Source of the DNA: an uncultured Desulfosporosinus sp.
Lineage (GTDB): Bacteria > Bacillota > Desulfitobacteriia > Desulfitobacteriales > Desulfitobacteriaceae
Reading direction: 5' to 3'
NCBI GenBank assembly: GCA_927405585.1
Contig: CAKMJS010000125.1
Span: forward strand, 1-55,916
DNA: 55,916 bases
The position numbers were made by a program, and so were the translations under genes. Shown here one piece after another: positions 8,159 to 15,762 of the stretch. Every line of letters begins with the position of its first letter. Positions within the stretch are counted from its first letter, which is position 1. The notes below the pieces were generated by a model that worked only from the letters and a program-made list of their open reading frames with translations, had not been told where the DNA came from and searched no databases.

Positions 8159-8341
8159 TTGATTCGAAATGATAAACTACACGAGATTGAAAAGCGGAGG
8201 CAAGTGCTGAAGGCTGCGCGAGAAGAAATTTTAGGCAAATTCATATCAGAAAAGGAACAACGCTCTCAGTGGCTGGTGAAGCTTCTAGATCTTGATGACG
8301 AACTCGAAGAATTATCCCATCAGCAAAGCAAATTGATCTAA
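8159..8341 (+). CDS. Small charged protein of unknown function
   Basis: This 60-residue protein is rich in Lys, Glu and Arg and probably entirely helical, ending in SQWLVKLLDLDDELEELS. I know no family for it. Two things argue that it is real: AAAGGAGG lies eight bases before the TTG start, and a clear paralogue is coded at 21712 (shared REEIL/GEIL, QWLVK, DELEELS). This copy stands behind a GACCATGG leader, the other behind a cobalamin riboswitch. A helical hairpin or coiled coil with a partner protein is plausible. No metal-binding residues such as Cys are present, and only two His. Confidence 0.6.
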   Translation: MIRNDKLHEIEKRRQVLKAAREEILGKFISEKEQRSQWLVKLLDLDDELEELSHQQSKLI

Positions 8342-8481
8342 TACGCATGAGTTTTGCTATTTTAAATTATATAGATAAGATGAGAAAAAGAGGCACTAAG
8401 TTAAGGGCGGGGAAAGAGATGAACGGCACGATGGTGGTCTAACGTCTGAAAAAACGTTTCCAGCCTTGACCTATAGAAATT

Positions 8482-8529
8482 GTAAGCGTGGAAAGGGTAC
8501 GGAACCAAATGGTCGTGATACCCAGGTAA
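8482..8529 (+). pseudogene. Fragment of a FecE-like ATPase 3' end
   Basis: These 48 bases translate to VSVERVRNQMVVIPR then stop, almost the same as the last codons of the ATPase at 6998-7750. No start or catalytic region is present. Together with the permease scrap at 9063 it is the residue of a lost second importer operon. The ATPase end now lies before the permease piece, so a rearrangement has occurred. Confidence 0.7.
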
Positions 8530-8533
8530 CAAA

Positions 8534-8740
8534 TTAATGTGTATGTAGATGCTCGTGGTGTGTAAGCTCGTGCTCGTGATCTTTACCTGCCTGGTGATCA
8601 TGTTCATGACCGTGTGTATATGCGGGGTGAGTATGCTCGTGGACGTGCATTTCGCCATTATGCATGTGTGAGTGTGTGTGGTGAATTTCAGAATGTTCAT
8701 GTTCATGTACAAGTTCATGACTAATAATATCCTTTTCCAT
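8534..8740 (-). CDS. Histidine-rich small protein, probable nickel-binding
   Basis: This 68-residue protein is about one third histidine, with runs such as HEHEHSEIHHTHSHMHNGE and HGHEHDHQAGKDHEHEL and a HTH end. Such sequences bind Ni, Zn or Cu, as in Hpn-like storage proteins and the histidine tails of nickel chaperones. There is no signal peptide or membrane segment, so a cytoplasmic store or chaperone is likely. The ATG at 8740 has GGAGGT eight bases upstream on the minus strand; a TTG six bases earlier is too close to that site. It is next to CooT on the same strand, separated by the permease remnant and a large hairpin, so the two may be transcribed separately. Confidence 0.75.
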   Translation of the reverse strand: MEKDIISHELVHEHEHSEIHHTHSHMHNGEMHVHEHTHPAYTHGHEHDHQAGKDHEHELTHHEHLHTH

Positions 8741-8913
8741 TACCAATTACCTCCATGACAAATTTCTGAATTTAGCTTTCACATTTCCAAATGTTTTATA
8801 CATTACAACTTGATATGTAAAGGGATTTATTATTTTAATACCGAATTGAGGTGATGATCGATCACCCAGGAGAGGGTGTGGCTGGCCTTCACGTCCGGTT
8901 CCATGAGAAACTC

Positions 8914-8961
8914 AATGCCAATGCCTAATACGACTGATCGGTCGCATTAGGCATTGGCATT
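8914..8961. repeat. Long perfect hairpin (16-bp arms)
   Basis: AATGCCAATGCCTAAT and ATTAGGCATTGGCATT are perfectly complementary, around a 16-base spacer that itself contains CGAC/GTCG. It lies between the His-rich gene and the permease remnant. It may be a terminator of the minus-strand cooT transcript or a small mobile remnant; the T-run is weak on both sides. Confidence 0.5.
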
Positions 8962-9062
8962 TTAGATGAGGTGATCACACGCTGAGTCTGGCTATACCAG
9001 TACTCGGAGTACTACTTGCTCCCAACCCGATGATGGTCAGCGCAGGCCCAAAGGCTGCGCCT

Positions 9063-9172
9063 TGGAGGAGCGTTGCTAATTAATAGCCCCTATATTGACA
9101 CTAATTCGGCCTTCGTAGCGGCCATGATTACTACTATGATCCTTCTCTTTCTAGCCCAATATAAGGGGGTGT
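9063..9172 (+). pseudogene. Fragment of a FecCD-like permease
   Basis: About 110 bases match positions 6322-6430 of the intact permease gene with scattered changes. Shared runs include CCTTCGTAGCGGCCATG and CCCAATATAAGGGGGTGT. It has no start, no end and no flanking permease sequence. It abuts the 3' end of cooT, and marks deletion of a paralogous importer. Confidence 0.75.
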
Positions 9173-9177
9173 GTGGA

Positions 9178-9366
9178 TTAAATCTTTTCTAAGACAATAC
9201 GGTGGTTGAGAAGGGTCATATCTTTAATTTTGGCTTTAGTAAATAGTTGTTTTCCGAAAATATCCACTAGTTTAAGTCCATCTTCACAGGGTTCGATGGT
9301 ATCAACCGACTCCATGAGCATTACCTCGTTTTCTCCATCTCTGAGAAAGGCATTTGATTCACACAT
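9178..9366 (-). CDS. cooT: CooT family nickel-binding protein
   Basis: This 62-residue protein starts MCESNAFLRDGENEVMLMES and continues DTIEPCEDGLKLVDIFGKQ, with IVLEK at the end, matching the CooT family of small nickel-binding proteins linked to carbon monoxide dehydrogenase maturation. The conserved Cys2, which in characterised CooT takes part in nickel binding, is present. The ATG at 9366 is preceded on the minus strand by a GAAGGAG site. No CO dehydrogenase gene is in this window. On its own strand it is preceded by two inverted repeats (9459-9546) and leader copy H (9686-9741). It is the strongest single pointer to nickel for this region. Confidence 0.85.
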   Translation of the reverse strand: MCESNAFLRDGENEVMLMESVDTIEPCEDGLKLVDIFGKQLFTKAKIKDMTLLNHRIVLEKI

Positions 9367-9458
9367 TGCAGTTAGCTCCTTCCTTTAAGAATTATAAAAG
9401 CTTTGCCAGAACTAGGACATAACTCCTTGGCTGGAAAAGGTTCAATTTAAGTTAGGGT

Positions 9459-9546
9459 CAGACCTAATAATATCATGACGGTCAGATCAAAATATTATTA
9501 GGTCTGATGTTGATAGTTTCCATAAGGAACCAGACTTTCCTTATGG
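9459..9546 (-). promoter_or_regulatory. Two inverted repeats in the cooT leader
   Basis: CAGACCTAATAATAT pairs perfectly with ATATTATTAGGTCTG (9459-9473 with 9492-9506), and CCATAAGGA pairs with TCCTTATGG (9520-9528 with 9538-9546). Both lie between leader copy H and cooT on the minus strand. Neither has a T-run, so they may be operators or structured leader RNA. Confidence 0.45.
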
Positions 9547-9683
9547 ATCATGAGTTGACATTTTCGCACGTAAGATGCAAGAGGACTTTGAAGGTATTTT
9601 GGAACGCCGAATTCATTATTTACAAACCATGGAAAGACATCCGGCGTGAGCTCGTATGCCAATAATCACCTCCTTGCAAAATA

Positions 9684-9742
9684 ATAAAGACCATGGAAAG
9701 TATGACCAGACAACTGTCAGGTCAAGACCTCCATGGTCTCGT
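9684..9742 (-). promoter_or_regulatory. GACCATGG leader hairpin, copy H
   Basis: On the minus strand AGACCATGGAGGT pairs with ACTTTCCATGGTCT, around a second perfect stem TGACC/GGTCA with an inner GACA/TGTC. A short T-rich tract follows. It is about 320 bases upstream of cooT in the right orientation. Apart from this copy and the cooT leader repeats, the 800-base stretch 9367-10176 holds copy F and no gene I can support. Confidence 0.6.
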
Positions 9743-10000
9743 TTTCATAATGAAATTTACTATAAGAATTATATTCTACATACAAGAGTTAATTCCTTCT
9801 TTTCTAAGAAAAGATCTTTTTTTGTAAGTCATAAGAAAATACCATCAGATACAAAGTCCCGACAAGAGAGGGGTTTGAAACCCATCGATTACGGTGTTCC
9901 CTGAGGGAAAATAATTATTTTCTTAAGCAGGGTCCACCTGGGCAGGAAATTGTGGACCTATCTAGAATATAAATACCTATCTCATAATTGATATAGCAGA

Positions 10001-10071
10001 GCAAGACCATGTAGGTGTTTGCAAGGACCATGGAGGTTTGACTCGTTAGAGTCATCTTTGTGGTCTTTTTG
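10001..10071 (+). promoter_or_regulatory. GACCATGG leader, tandem-box copy F
   Basis: The first box is AGACCATGTAGGTGTTTGCA and the second GGACCATGGAGGTTTGACT. A GTCATCTTTGTGGTCTTTTT segment then pairs with the second box to form a terminator. The first box CCATG can instead pair with CATGG of the second. It precedes the Nik-type importer operon. GCAGGAAATT lies about 55 bases upstream. Confidence 0.72.
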
Positions 10072-10176
10072 TTATGTTAGGGAGGACGTGATAGCGGCGG
10101 CATTAGAAATAATTATTGGGCAAGTCATTGAACAAGAAAATGGTTTGAATAATTGATTGATTGAGGAGTAGTGTAT

Positions 10177-11760
10177 ATGCAAATAGTTAATTACAAAAAG
10201 AGCAAGTATCTCAGCCTGTTCATCGCAGCGGTCCTGCTGGTGACCCTCTTACTTTCCGGATGCCAGAAGGCAGCTATAAATGATAGTCCAACGAAGGCAA
10301 TTAAACAGGAATTGGTGATCGGAGAGCAATTTGATTTAGTCAGTTATGATCCATCCAAAAATATGTCCGATTTTGTAAGAGCACTGGTCTTCAACAGCTT
10401 GGTAGAAATTGATATGGATTTTAAAAAATCGCCTGGTCTGGCAGAAACTTGGACCATGAGTCCTGATGGAAAAACTTGGACTTTTCAATTACGGAAAAAT
10501 GTTGTGTTCCATGATGGTACTCCCTGGAATTCTGAGGCAGCAAAAACTAACTTAAAGTGGCTGGCCAATGGGTCAGGGAAAAATACCTTAGCGGCCGTCG
10601 AGAGTATAGAAACGCCGGATCCATCGACGCTGATTATCAAACTCAAAAAACCAGTCTTTACCTTTGACTCTGATCTAACACCTCCCTTTATGTCCATGGT
10701 CAGTCCCAAAGCGATTGATGAAAAAGGAACTGTAACCGCTGCTATAGGTACCGGACCCTTTAAACTGGTCAGCTGGCAGAAGGATAATAATTTTGTGATG
10801 GAGAGAAATGAACAATACTTTGCAGGAGCACCTAAGCTCACGAAACTGACCTTCAAAGTTATGCCGGATGCAGAGTCCAGAGCGATGGCTCTAGAGGCCG
10901 GACAAATTGATCTGATGAGTGGCCGCGAAGCGTTGACTGCAGTCCAGAGATTGAAGACGAATCCAGCTTTGAAAATTGTGAAGAAAATGGGACAGACATC
11001 TGAACTGATGTTCTTTAATCTTTATAAAGCGCCCTTTGATGACTTGAAAGTTCGTCAGGCAGTAGCTAATGCCATTAACCTTAATGAAATGATCCCCAAA
11101 CTGATCGGTGACCTGGCAGAACCGCCGGTGAATTTCTTTTCCACGGCCTTTGGTAAATTTCTAAATCCCAATCCTCAGATGCCCAAATATGACCTCCAAG
11201 CGTCAAAGGCCCTCTTGGCAGAGGCTGGTTGGAAGGACTCCGATGGAGACGGCATCCTAGAGAAAAGTGGTACGAAGCTGAAAGCAACGCTTAGTTACGG
11301 ATCTAATAATACAGAGGATAAACTTCTTTGCACAGCGTTTCAGGGAGCACTCAAGGGAATTGGTATGGAGGTTGACCTGCGTCCTATGGATACGGCAGCT
11401 TTGAAACAAGCCTTAGAGAAGAAAGATTACCAGCTGATTATGGTGGGGCAATGGTCGGTCCCTCATGATGATCCGTCTATGCATTACATTAGTGGATATT
11501 GGCATAGCAAATCGACCTATACCATTTTCACCTCTCCGGAGCTCGATTCTAGAATAGACAAACTAGCGGCCTCTCTGGACGCTCAGGAAAGAATCAAACT
11601 GCATCAAGAGATTCAGGCGGAGATCATGAAAAACACGCCTGAAATGGTAATCTTCCATCGGAATAATGTGCTGGTTATGAAAAAGAATATTGAGAATCTG
11701 AATCCCTCCGTCGGAACCTGGCAGATTTTCAGAGGGCTCACTCAAGCAGAGATCAAATAG
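10177..11760 (+). CDS. Nickel/peptide-type ABC transporter substrate-binding lipoprotein
   Basis: This 527-residue SBP_bac_5 protein has a lipoprotein signal ending LLLSGC (Cys29), then the family blocks LAETWTMSPDGKTWTFQLR, VVFHDGTPW and IGTGPFKL. ATG 10177 is preferred to GTG 10171 because TTGAGGAG lies eight bases before it. It is the first gene of a five-gene importer (10177-15349). NikA, CntA and oligopeptide receptors share this fold, so sequence class alone does not fix the ligand. The leader shared with CooT and NikMN, and the His-rich neighbour, make nickel or a nickel complex the likely cargo. Confidence 0.87.
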   Translation: MQIVNYKKSKYLSLFIAAVLLVTLLLSGCQKAAINDSPTKAIKQELVIGEQFDLVSYDPSKNMSDFVRALVFNSLVEIDMDFKKSPGLAETWTMSPDGKTWTFQLRKNVVFHDGTPWNSEAAKTNLKWLANGSGKNTLAAVESIETPDPSTLIIKLKKPVFTFDSDLTPPFMSMVSPKAIDEKGTVTAAIGTGPFKLVSWQKDNNFVMERNEQYFAGAPKLTKLTFKVMPDAESRAMALEAGQIDLMSGREALTAVQRLKTNPALKIVKKMGQTSELMFFNLYKAPFDDLKVRQAVANAINLNEMIPKLIGDLAEPPVNFFSTAFGKFLNPNPQMPKYDLQASKALLAEAGWKDSDGDGILEKSGTKLKATLSYGSNNTEDKLLCTAFQGALKGIGMEVDLRPMDTAALKQALEKKDYQLIMVGQWSVPHDDPSMHYISGYWHSKSTYTIFTSPELDSRIDKLAASLDAQERIKLHQEIQAEIMKNTPEMVIFHRNNVLVMKKNIENLNPSVGTWQIFRGLTQAEIK

Positions 11761-11761
11761 T

Positions 11762-12718
11762 ATGAAATCCTATGTCTTCAAACGACTGTTACAATTAATT
11801 CCCGTCTTGTTGGGTGTATCTGTGGTTACCTTCACCCTGATACACTTGGCCCCGGGGGATCCTGCCCATTTCATGCTGCAAAAGACGGGTGCCGAGCCAA
11901 CCAAGGAAGCTCTCCAGGCACTCCGGCATGAAATGGGTCTGGATCTGCCAATTTGGCAGCAGTACCTGAGGTGGTGCGAACAAATTCTGCAGCTTAATTT
12001 AGGAATATCGATTAAGAGCGGAGATACAGTCCTAAAAGAGCTCCTCGACAGGCTGCCGGCAACCTTAGAACTGGCCGCCTCCAGCCTGGCTTTTGTGGTA
12101 TTAGTAGCCTTTCCCTTGGGAATATTCTCTGCCATGTATAAAGGACGATGGATCGACCAACTTTCCCGAGCAATGGCCATAGTTTTTGGGGCCATGCCTC
12201 GGTTCTGGTTAGGTCTTTTGTTTATTTATTTTTTTGCCGTGAAGTTTCATGTCTTGCCTGTGGCAGGTAGAGGGGATGCAGTGCATTTGCTTCTCCCGAC
12301 CTTGACACTAGGTTTGGGAATGTCGGCTAACTACGCCAGACTATTGCGAACCAGCCTGCTTGAAGTGTTCAGCCAGGAATATGTCCGCGCTGCCAGAGCA
12401 AGAGGGGTAAAACCAGGACAGCTTGTGATAAACTATGGCCTGAAAAATGCTCTTGTTCCTATCTTAACGGCCTTTGGTATGAGTCTTGGGCAATTGCTGG
12501 GCGGCAGTGCCATCATTGAGACGGTTTTTAGTTGGCCGGGCATCGGAAAATTTGCCCTGGAGTCAATCATGAACAGAGATTACATGGTTGTCCAGGGCTA
12601 TGCTCTCCTGATGGCACTGATTTTTGTAGTTGTGAACCTCTGTATCGATGTCGCCTGTATGCTGCTGGATCCCAAGACGAAAAAGTTGCAAGTTAAGCAG
12701 GCAGGGGGTGGAAAATGA
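11762..12718 (+). CDS. NikB/DppB-type ABC permease
   Basis: This 318-residue membrane protein has the N-terminal YVFKRLLQLIPVLLGVSVVT block, about six transmembrane segments, and the cytoplasmic loop EYVRAARARGVKPGQLVINYGLKNAL (EAA-type motif). It begins two bases after the receptor stop and its end overlaps the next permease by four bases. It forms the channel with the protein at 12715. Confidence 0.92.
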   Translation: MKSYVFKRLLQLIPVLLGVSVVTFTLIHLAPGDPAHFMLQKTGAEPTKEALQALRHEMGLDLPIWQQYLRWCEQILQLNLGISIKSGDTVLKELLDRLPATLELAASSLAFVVLVAFPLGIFSAMYKGRWIDQLSRAMAIVFGAMPRFWLGLLFIYFFAVKFHVLPVAGRGDAVHLLLPTLTLGLGMSANYARLLRTSLLEVFSQEYVRAARARGVKPGQLVINYGLKNALVPILTAFGMSLGQLLGGSAIIETVFSWPGIGKFALESIMNRDYMVVQGYALLMALIFVVVNLCIDVACMLLDPKTKKLQVKQAGGGK

Positions 12719-13575
12719 GCCGCAAACTGTGGCGTAAGCCAATGATTTTAATAGGGTGCCTCATCCTCTTGTTCTATATGGTGGTGGCATGTTTGGCTCC
12801 TGCGCTTGTTCCAAATAATCCGGATGAAATCCATCTGGACAGCCTCTTTTTGCCTGCGGATGCAACCTATCCTTTGGGGACGGACTTTTTAGGCAGATGC
12901 AGTTATTCGCGTCTGATTATGGCCAGCCGACATACGTTAGGTGCAGCTTTGCTAATCGAGGGGATTGTCCTCGTGGTAGGGGTCACGATAGGAGGATTAG
13001 CTGGCTACTTCAAAGGATGGTTGGATAAAGTTATCATTAGTATCATCGACATTCTCTTGGCTTTTCCCGGGATAATTTTGGCCCTGGTGATCGCAGGAAT
13101 GCTGGGCCCTGGGATGAAGAATCTCATTATTGCTGTTTCGGCGGTTCACTGGATAGGATATGCCAGGATTGTCAGGAATATGGTAATCTCTGTAAAGGAG
13201 AAAGAGTTTGTGACAGCCGCTGTTTCGTTAGGCAGTAACCATCCGCAGATTATTTTCAAGCATATCCTGCCCAACATTCTGCCCTTTATCTTGGTTTATG
13301 CAACCTTGAATTTGGGTTTACTGATCTTGAACATAGCGGGACTTTCCTTTCTTGGGCTGGGGGTTCAACCTCCTACAGCAGAATGGGGTGCAATGCTGAA
13401 TGAGGCCAGACCGTATTTTAGGGATTATCCGGCCTTGATGTTACTGCCGGGAGCTGCCATTTTAGTGATTGGGCTGGCGTTTCAGCTTATCGGCGAAGGA
13501 TTGCGGGATATCCTGAGTCCCAGAGCATCTCAACTTGGTCTGGAAAAAAGAATCCTGGCAGAGCTAGAAGAATAA
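12715..13575 (+). CDS. NikC/DppC-type ABC permease
   Basis: This 286-residue membrane protein has the typical DppC start with the YPLGTDFLGR motif after the first membrane segment. Later come DILLAFPGIILALV, the KEFVTAAVSLGSNHPQIIFKHILPN coupling loop, and FLGLGVQPPTAEWG. Five to six membrane segments are visible. It overlaps the preceding permease (ATGA). The ATPase gene at 13596 follows after 20 bases. Confidence 0.92.
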   Translation: MSRKLWRKPMILIGCLILLFYMVVACLAPALVPNNPDEIHLDSLFLPADATYPLGTDFLGRCSYSRLIMASRHTLGAALLIEGIVLVVGVTIGGLAGYFKGWLDKVIISIIDILLAFPGIILALVIAGMLGPGMKNLIIAVSAVHWIGYARIVRNMVISVKEKEFVTAAVSLGSNHPQIIFKHILPNILPFILVYATLNLGLLILNIAGLSFLGLGVQPPTAEWGAMLNEARPYFRDYPALMLLPGAAILVIGLAFQLIGEGLRDILSPRASQLGLEKRILAELEE

Positions 13576-13595
13576 ATCGGGGGTGGAAGGGAACC

Positions 13596-14564
13596 ATGCT
13601 TGAAGCAAGAGAACTGTATAAAAAATATCCGGGAGGAGCTCAAGCAGTTCGAGGGGTATCCCTTAGAATTCTGCCGGGAGAGACTTTGGGTTTAGCAGGG
13701 GAAAGCGGCTGTGGAAAGTCAACCTTGGGGAAGCTGTTACTAAGGCTGGAGGAGCCGGATAGTGGCAGCCTTTTACTTGAGGGGACTGATTATACAAAAT
13801 TCACTGGGAAAAAAATGCGTAATCTGCGCCGCAAAATTCAGATGGTTTTTCAAGACTGTTCCGGTTCCTTGAATCCTAGACTCACCGTAGCCCAAAGCTT
13901 GTCAGAACCGTTGAACAATTATTTCAGTCTGAGTGCCGGAGAGAGGGAAGCCCAGATTCGGACCTTATTAGAATCGGTAGGACTTCAGCCTGGACATAGT
14001 CAGAGATTTCCCCATGAGCTTTCTGGAGGACAACGACAACGAGTGGGAATTGCCCGGGCCCTGGCTGTTCAACCTGAATGGATGATCTGTGATGAACCGG
14101 TTTCCAGTTTAGATGTTCTAGTTCAGGCTCAGATTTTAGAACTCTTTGCAGAAATCAAAGAGGAACGCAGGATAAGCCTGCTGTTTATATCTCATGATCT
14201 TTCAGTCTTAAGTCGTGTCAGTAGCAAGATCGCCATTATGTATGAAGGGCAGCTTGTCGAGGTGCTGCCTGCCGAGAATCTCAAAAAGCAGGCAGCACAT
14301 CCCTACACCCAAGAATTGATCAGAGCGGTTCCGGTGCTTGGGCTGCGACGACAGTCTGTGTCAAGACAGCCTGTGGATGAGACATTAAGCAAAGAAACCC
14401 CAAACCACGGGTGTTCATACCTGGCCAGATGTAATCGGGCCAATGAGCAATGTGCTGTTCAAAGGCCGGTGTTGAGAAGTTATGGGACAGCTCAAGTGGC
14501 TTGCCACTTTCCCGGTCAAGTAAGCAGTAATAAGACTAAAGGATGGATAACGTCATGCTTTTGA
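13596..14564 (+). CDS. Nik/Opp-type ABC ATPase (OppF-like, with C-terminal Cys domain)
   Basis: This 322-residue ATPase has Walker A GESGCGKST, signature LSGGQRQRVGIARAL, Walker B MICDEPVSSLD and an H-loop SHDLSV. The last 60 residues carry the Opp C-terminal region with CSYLARCNRANEQC, a cysteine-rich segment known from oligopeptide/nickel ATPases. GGGTGGAAGG precedes ATG 13596. It pairs with the ATPase at 14543, which it overlaps. The order here is F-like before D-like, the reverse of E. coli nikDE. Confidence 0.88.
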   Translation: MLEARELYKKYPGGAQAVRGVSLRILPGETLGLAGESGCGKSTLGKLLLRLEEPDSGSLLLEGTDYTKFTGKKMRNLRRKIQMVFQDCSGSLNPRLTVAQSLSEPLNNYFSLSAGEREAQIRTLLESVGLQPGHSQRFPHELSGGQRQRVGIARALAVQPEWMICDEPVSSLDVLVQAQILELFAEIKEERRISLLFISHDLSVLSRVSSKIAIMYEGQLVEVLPAENLKKQAAHPYTQELIRAVPVLGLRRQSVSRQPVDETLSKETPNHGCSYLARCNRANEQCAVQRPVLRSYGTAQVACHFPGQVSSNKTKGWITSCF

Positions 14565-15349
14565 GTCTGGATAACCTGACCATTAGTTTTAAATCTGAGA
14601 CTGAATCACTTCAGGCGGTGAAGGGCGTTTCCTTGCAAATTGCAAGCAGCGAAATACTGGGTCTGGTCGGTGAAAGCGGCAGCGGAAAAACAGTTCTGGC
14701 CAGTTCTCTGCTGGGGATGGTGGAATCTCCCAGCAGAATTGAAAGCGGGAATATCATCTTTAACCTGAGTACGGGAAGCGTTTTCTTAACTAAGCTCCCT
14801 GAAAGGAGCTGGCAGGATATTAGAGGGAAACACATTTCCATGATTTTTCAGGATCCGATGAATGCCCTGAATCCGGCCAGAACTATCGGAAGTCAGTTTT
14901 TAGAAGCCATCCATATCCATAAACCACAGCTTGATAGAGCTAACGCTGTCAGGCTGGCTGTCGATATGCTGGACCGGGTGTGGTTGAATAAACCTGTCGA
15001 TTTACTGCCTCGTTATCCCTTTGAGCTAAGTGGGGGAATGCGGCAGAGAGTGATGATTGCTATGGCTTTGGTGCATGAACCGCAGCTATTGATTGCCGAT
15101 GAGCCTACTACCGCGCTGGATGTCACAGTTCAGGCCCAGATCTTGGATATTCTGCTTGATTTGAGACAGCGCATAAATATGGCCATCCTATTTATTTCCC
15201 ATGATTTAGCAGTGGTAGGAAGCATTGCAGATAGGATTGCTGTGATGCACGACGGAGAAATAGTTGAAACTGGGCAAACATCAGACATCCTGGAAAATCC
15301 GCAGCATGAGTATACCAAAAAACTGCTTTGGGCAGCTCCTAGTTTTTGA
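14543..15349 (+). CDS. Nik/Opp-type ABC ATPase (OppD-like)
   Basis: This 268-residue ATPase has Walker A GESGSGKT, the Q-loop MIFQDPMNALNPARTI, signature LSGGMRQRVMIAMAL, Walker B LLIADEPTTALD and an H-loop SHDLAV. It starts inside the preceding ATPase gene (22-base overlap at ATG 14543); an alternative ATG 12 bases later is possible. It lacks the cysteine-rich tail of its partner. It completes the receptor-two permeases-two ATPases importer. Confidence 0.88.
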   Translation: MDNVMLLSLDNLTISFKSETESLQAVKGVSLQIASSEILGLVGESGSGKTVLASSLLGMVESPSRIESGNIIFNLSTGSVFLTKLPERSWQDIRGKHISMIFQDPMNALNPARTIGSQFLEAIHIHKPQLDRANAVRLAVDMLDRVWLNKPVDLLPRYPFELSGGMRQRVMIAMALVHEPQLLIADEPTTALDVTVQAQILDILLDLRQRINMAILFISHDLAVVGSIADRIAVMHDGEIVETGQTSDILENPQHEYTKKLLWAAPSF

Positions 15350-15565
15350 GGGAATCTAAGAAGGAGAAGAGATGAAAAGACATATTGCTCAATAACAGCT
15401 GAAGATGGTACTCCATATTTTGTGTATCAAATTAGAAGATGGTATCGGCCCCCAAAGACCCATATTTGGTGCCTCCGATGTAAGAAAAAACTTTCAGACT
15501 TTTTTTTCTTTTGCAGGAAATTTATAAATGTTGTAGAACGTATTTATAGTAAGATAAACATTGCT

Positions 15566-15640
15566 GAGCAAGACCATGAAGGTGTTTGCAGAAACCATGG
15601 AGGTTTGACTCATTGAGAGTCAACTTTGTGGTTTTTTTGT
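15566..15640 (+). promoter_or_regulatory. GACCATGG leader, tandem-box copy G
   Basis: AGACCATGAAGGTGTTTGCA, then AAACCATGGAGGTTTGACT, then AGTCAACTTTGTGGTTTTTTT. It has the same layout as copies C and F, including the GTTTGCA linker. It stands about 125 bases before NikMN. GCAGGAAATT lies about 50 bases upstream, and a TTGTAG...GATAAA promoter-like pair (16-base spacer) lies between. The 412-base gap 15350-15762 holds no other supported feature. Confidence 0.72.
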
Positions 15641-15762
15641 TTACTTGAGAGGAAGGGGGAGAAACTTCTACTTATTCACAAACTTTTAAACTTTATGGAA
15701 TTATGCAACTTGCAAAGACAAAAAATTAAGCATGTACTTATACTATAATTGGAGGGATACTT

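Noticed and set aside
8401-8718. 105-codon minus-strand frame overlapping the His-rich gene
   Set aside because: It is the shifted frame of the histidine repeats (runs of Thr/Met/His) and lacks a ribosome site; the 8534-8740 frame fits better.
8868-8905. Sequence ending CACGTCCGGTTC that recalls group II intron domain V
   Set aside because: The 5' strand does not pair properly with it and there is no intron sequence on either side.
9656-9904. 82-codon frame on the plus strand before the Nik-type operon
   Set aside because: It runs through leader hairpin H and has no family resemblance or convincing ribosome site.
15422-15616. 64-codon frame before NikMN
   Set aside because: It overlaps leader copy G and contains a long Phe run from a T-tract; no ribosome site.
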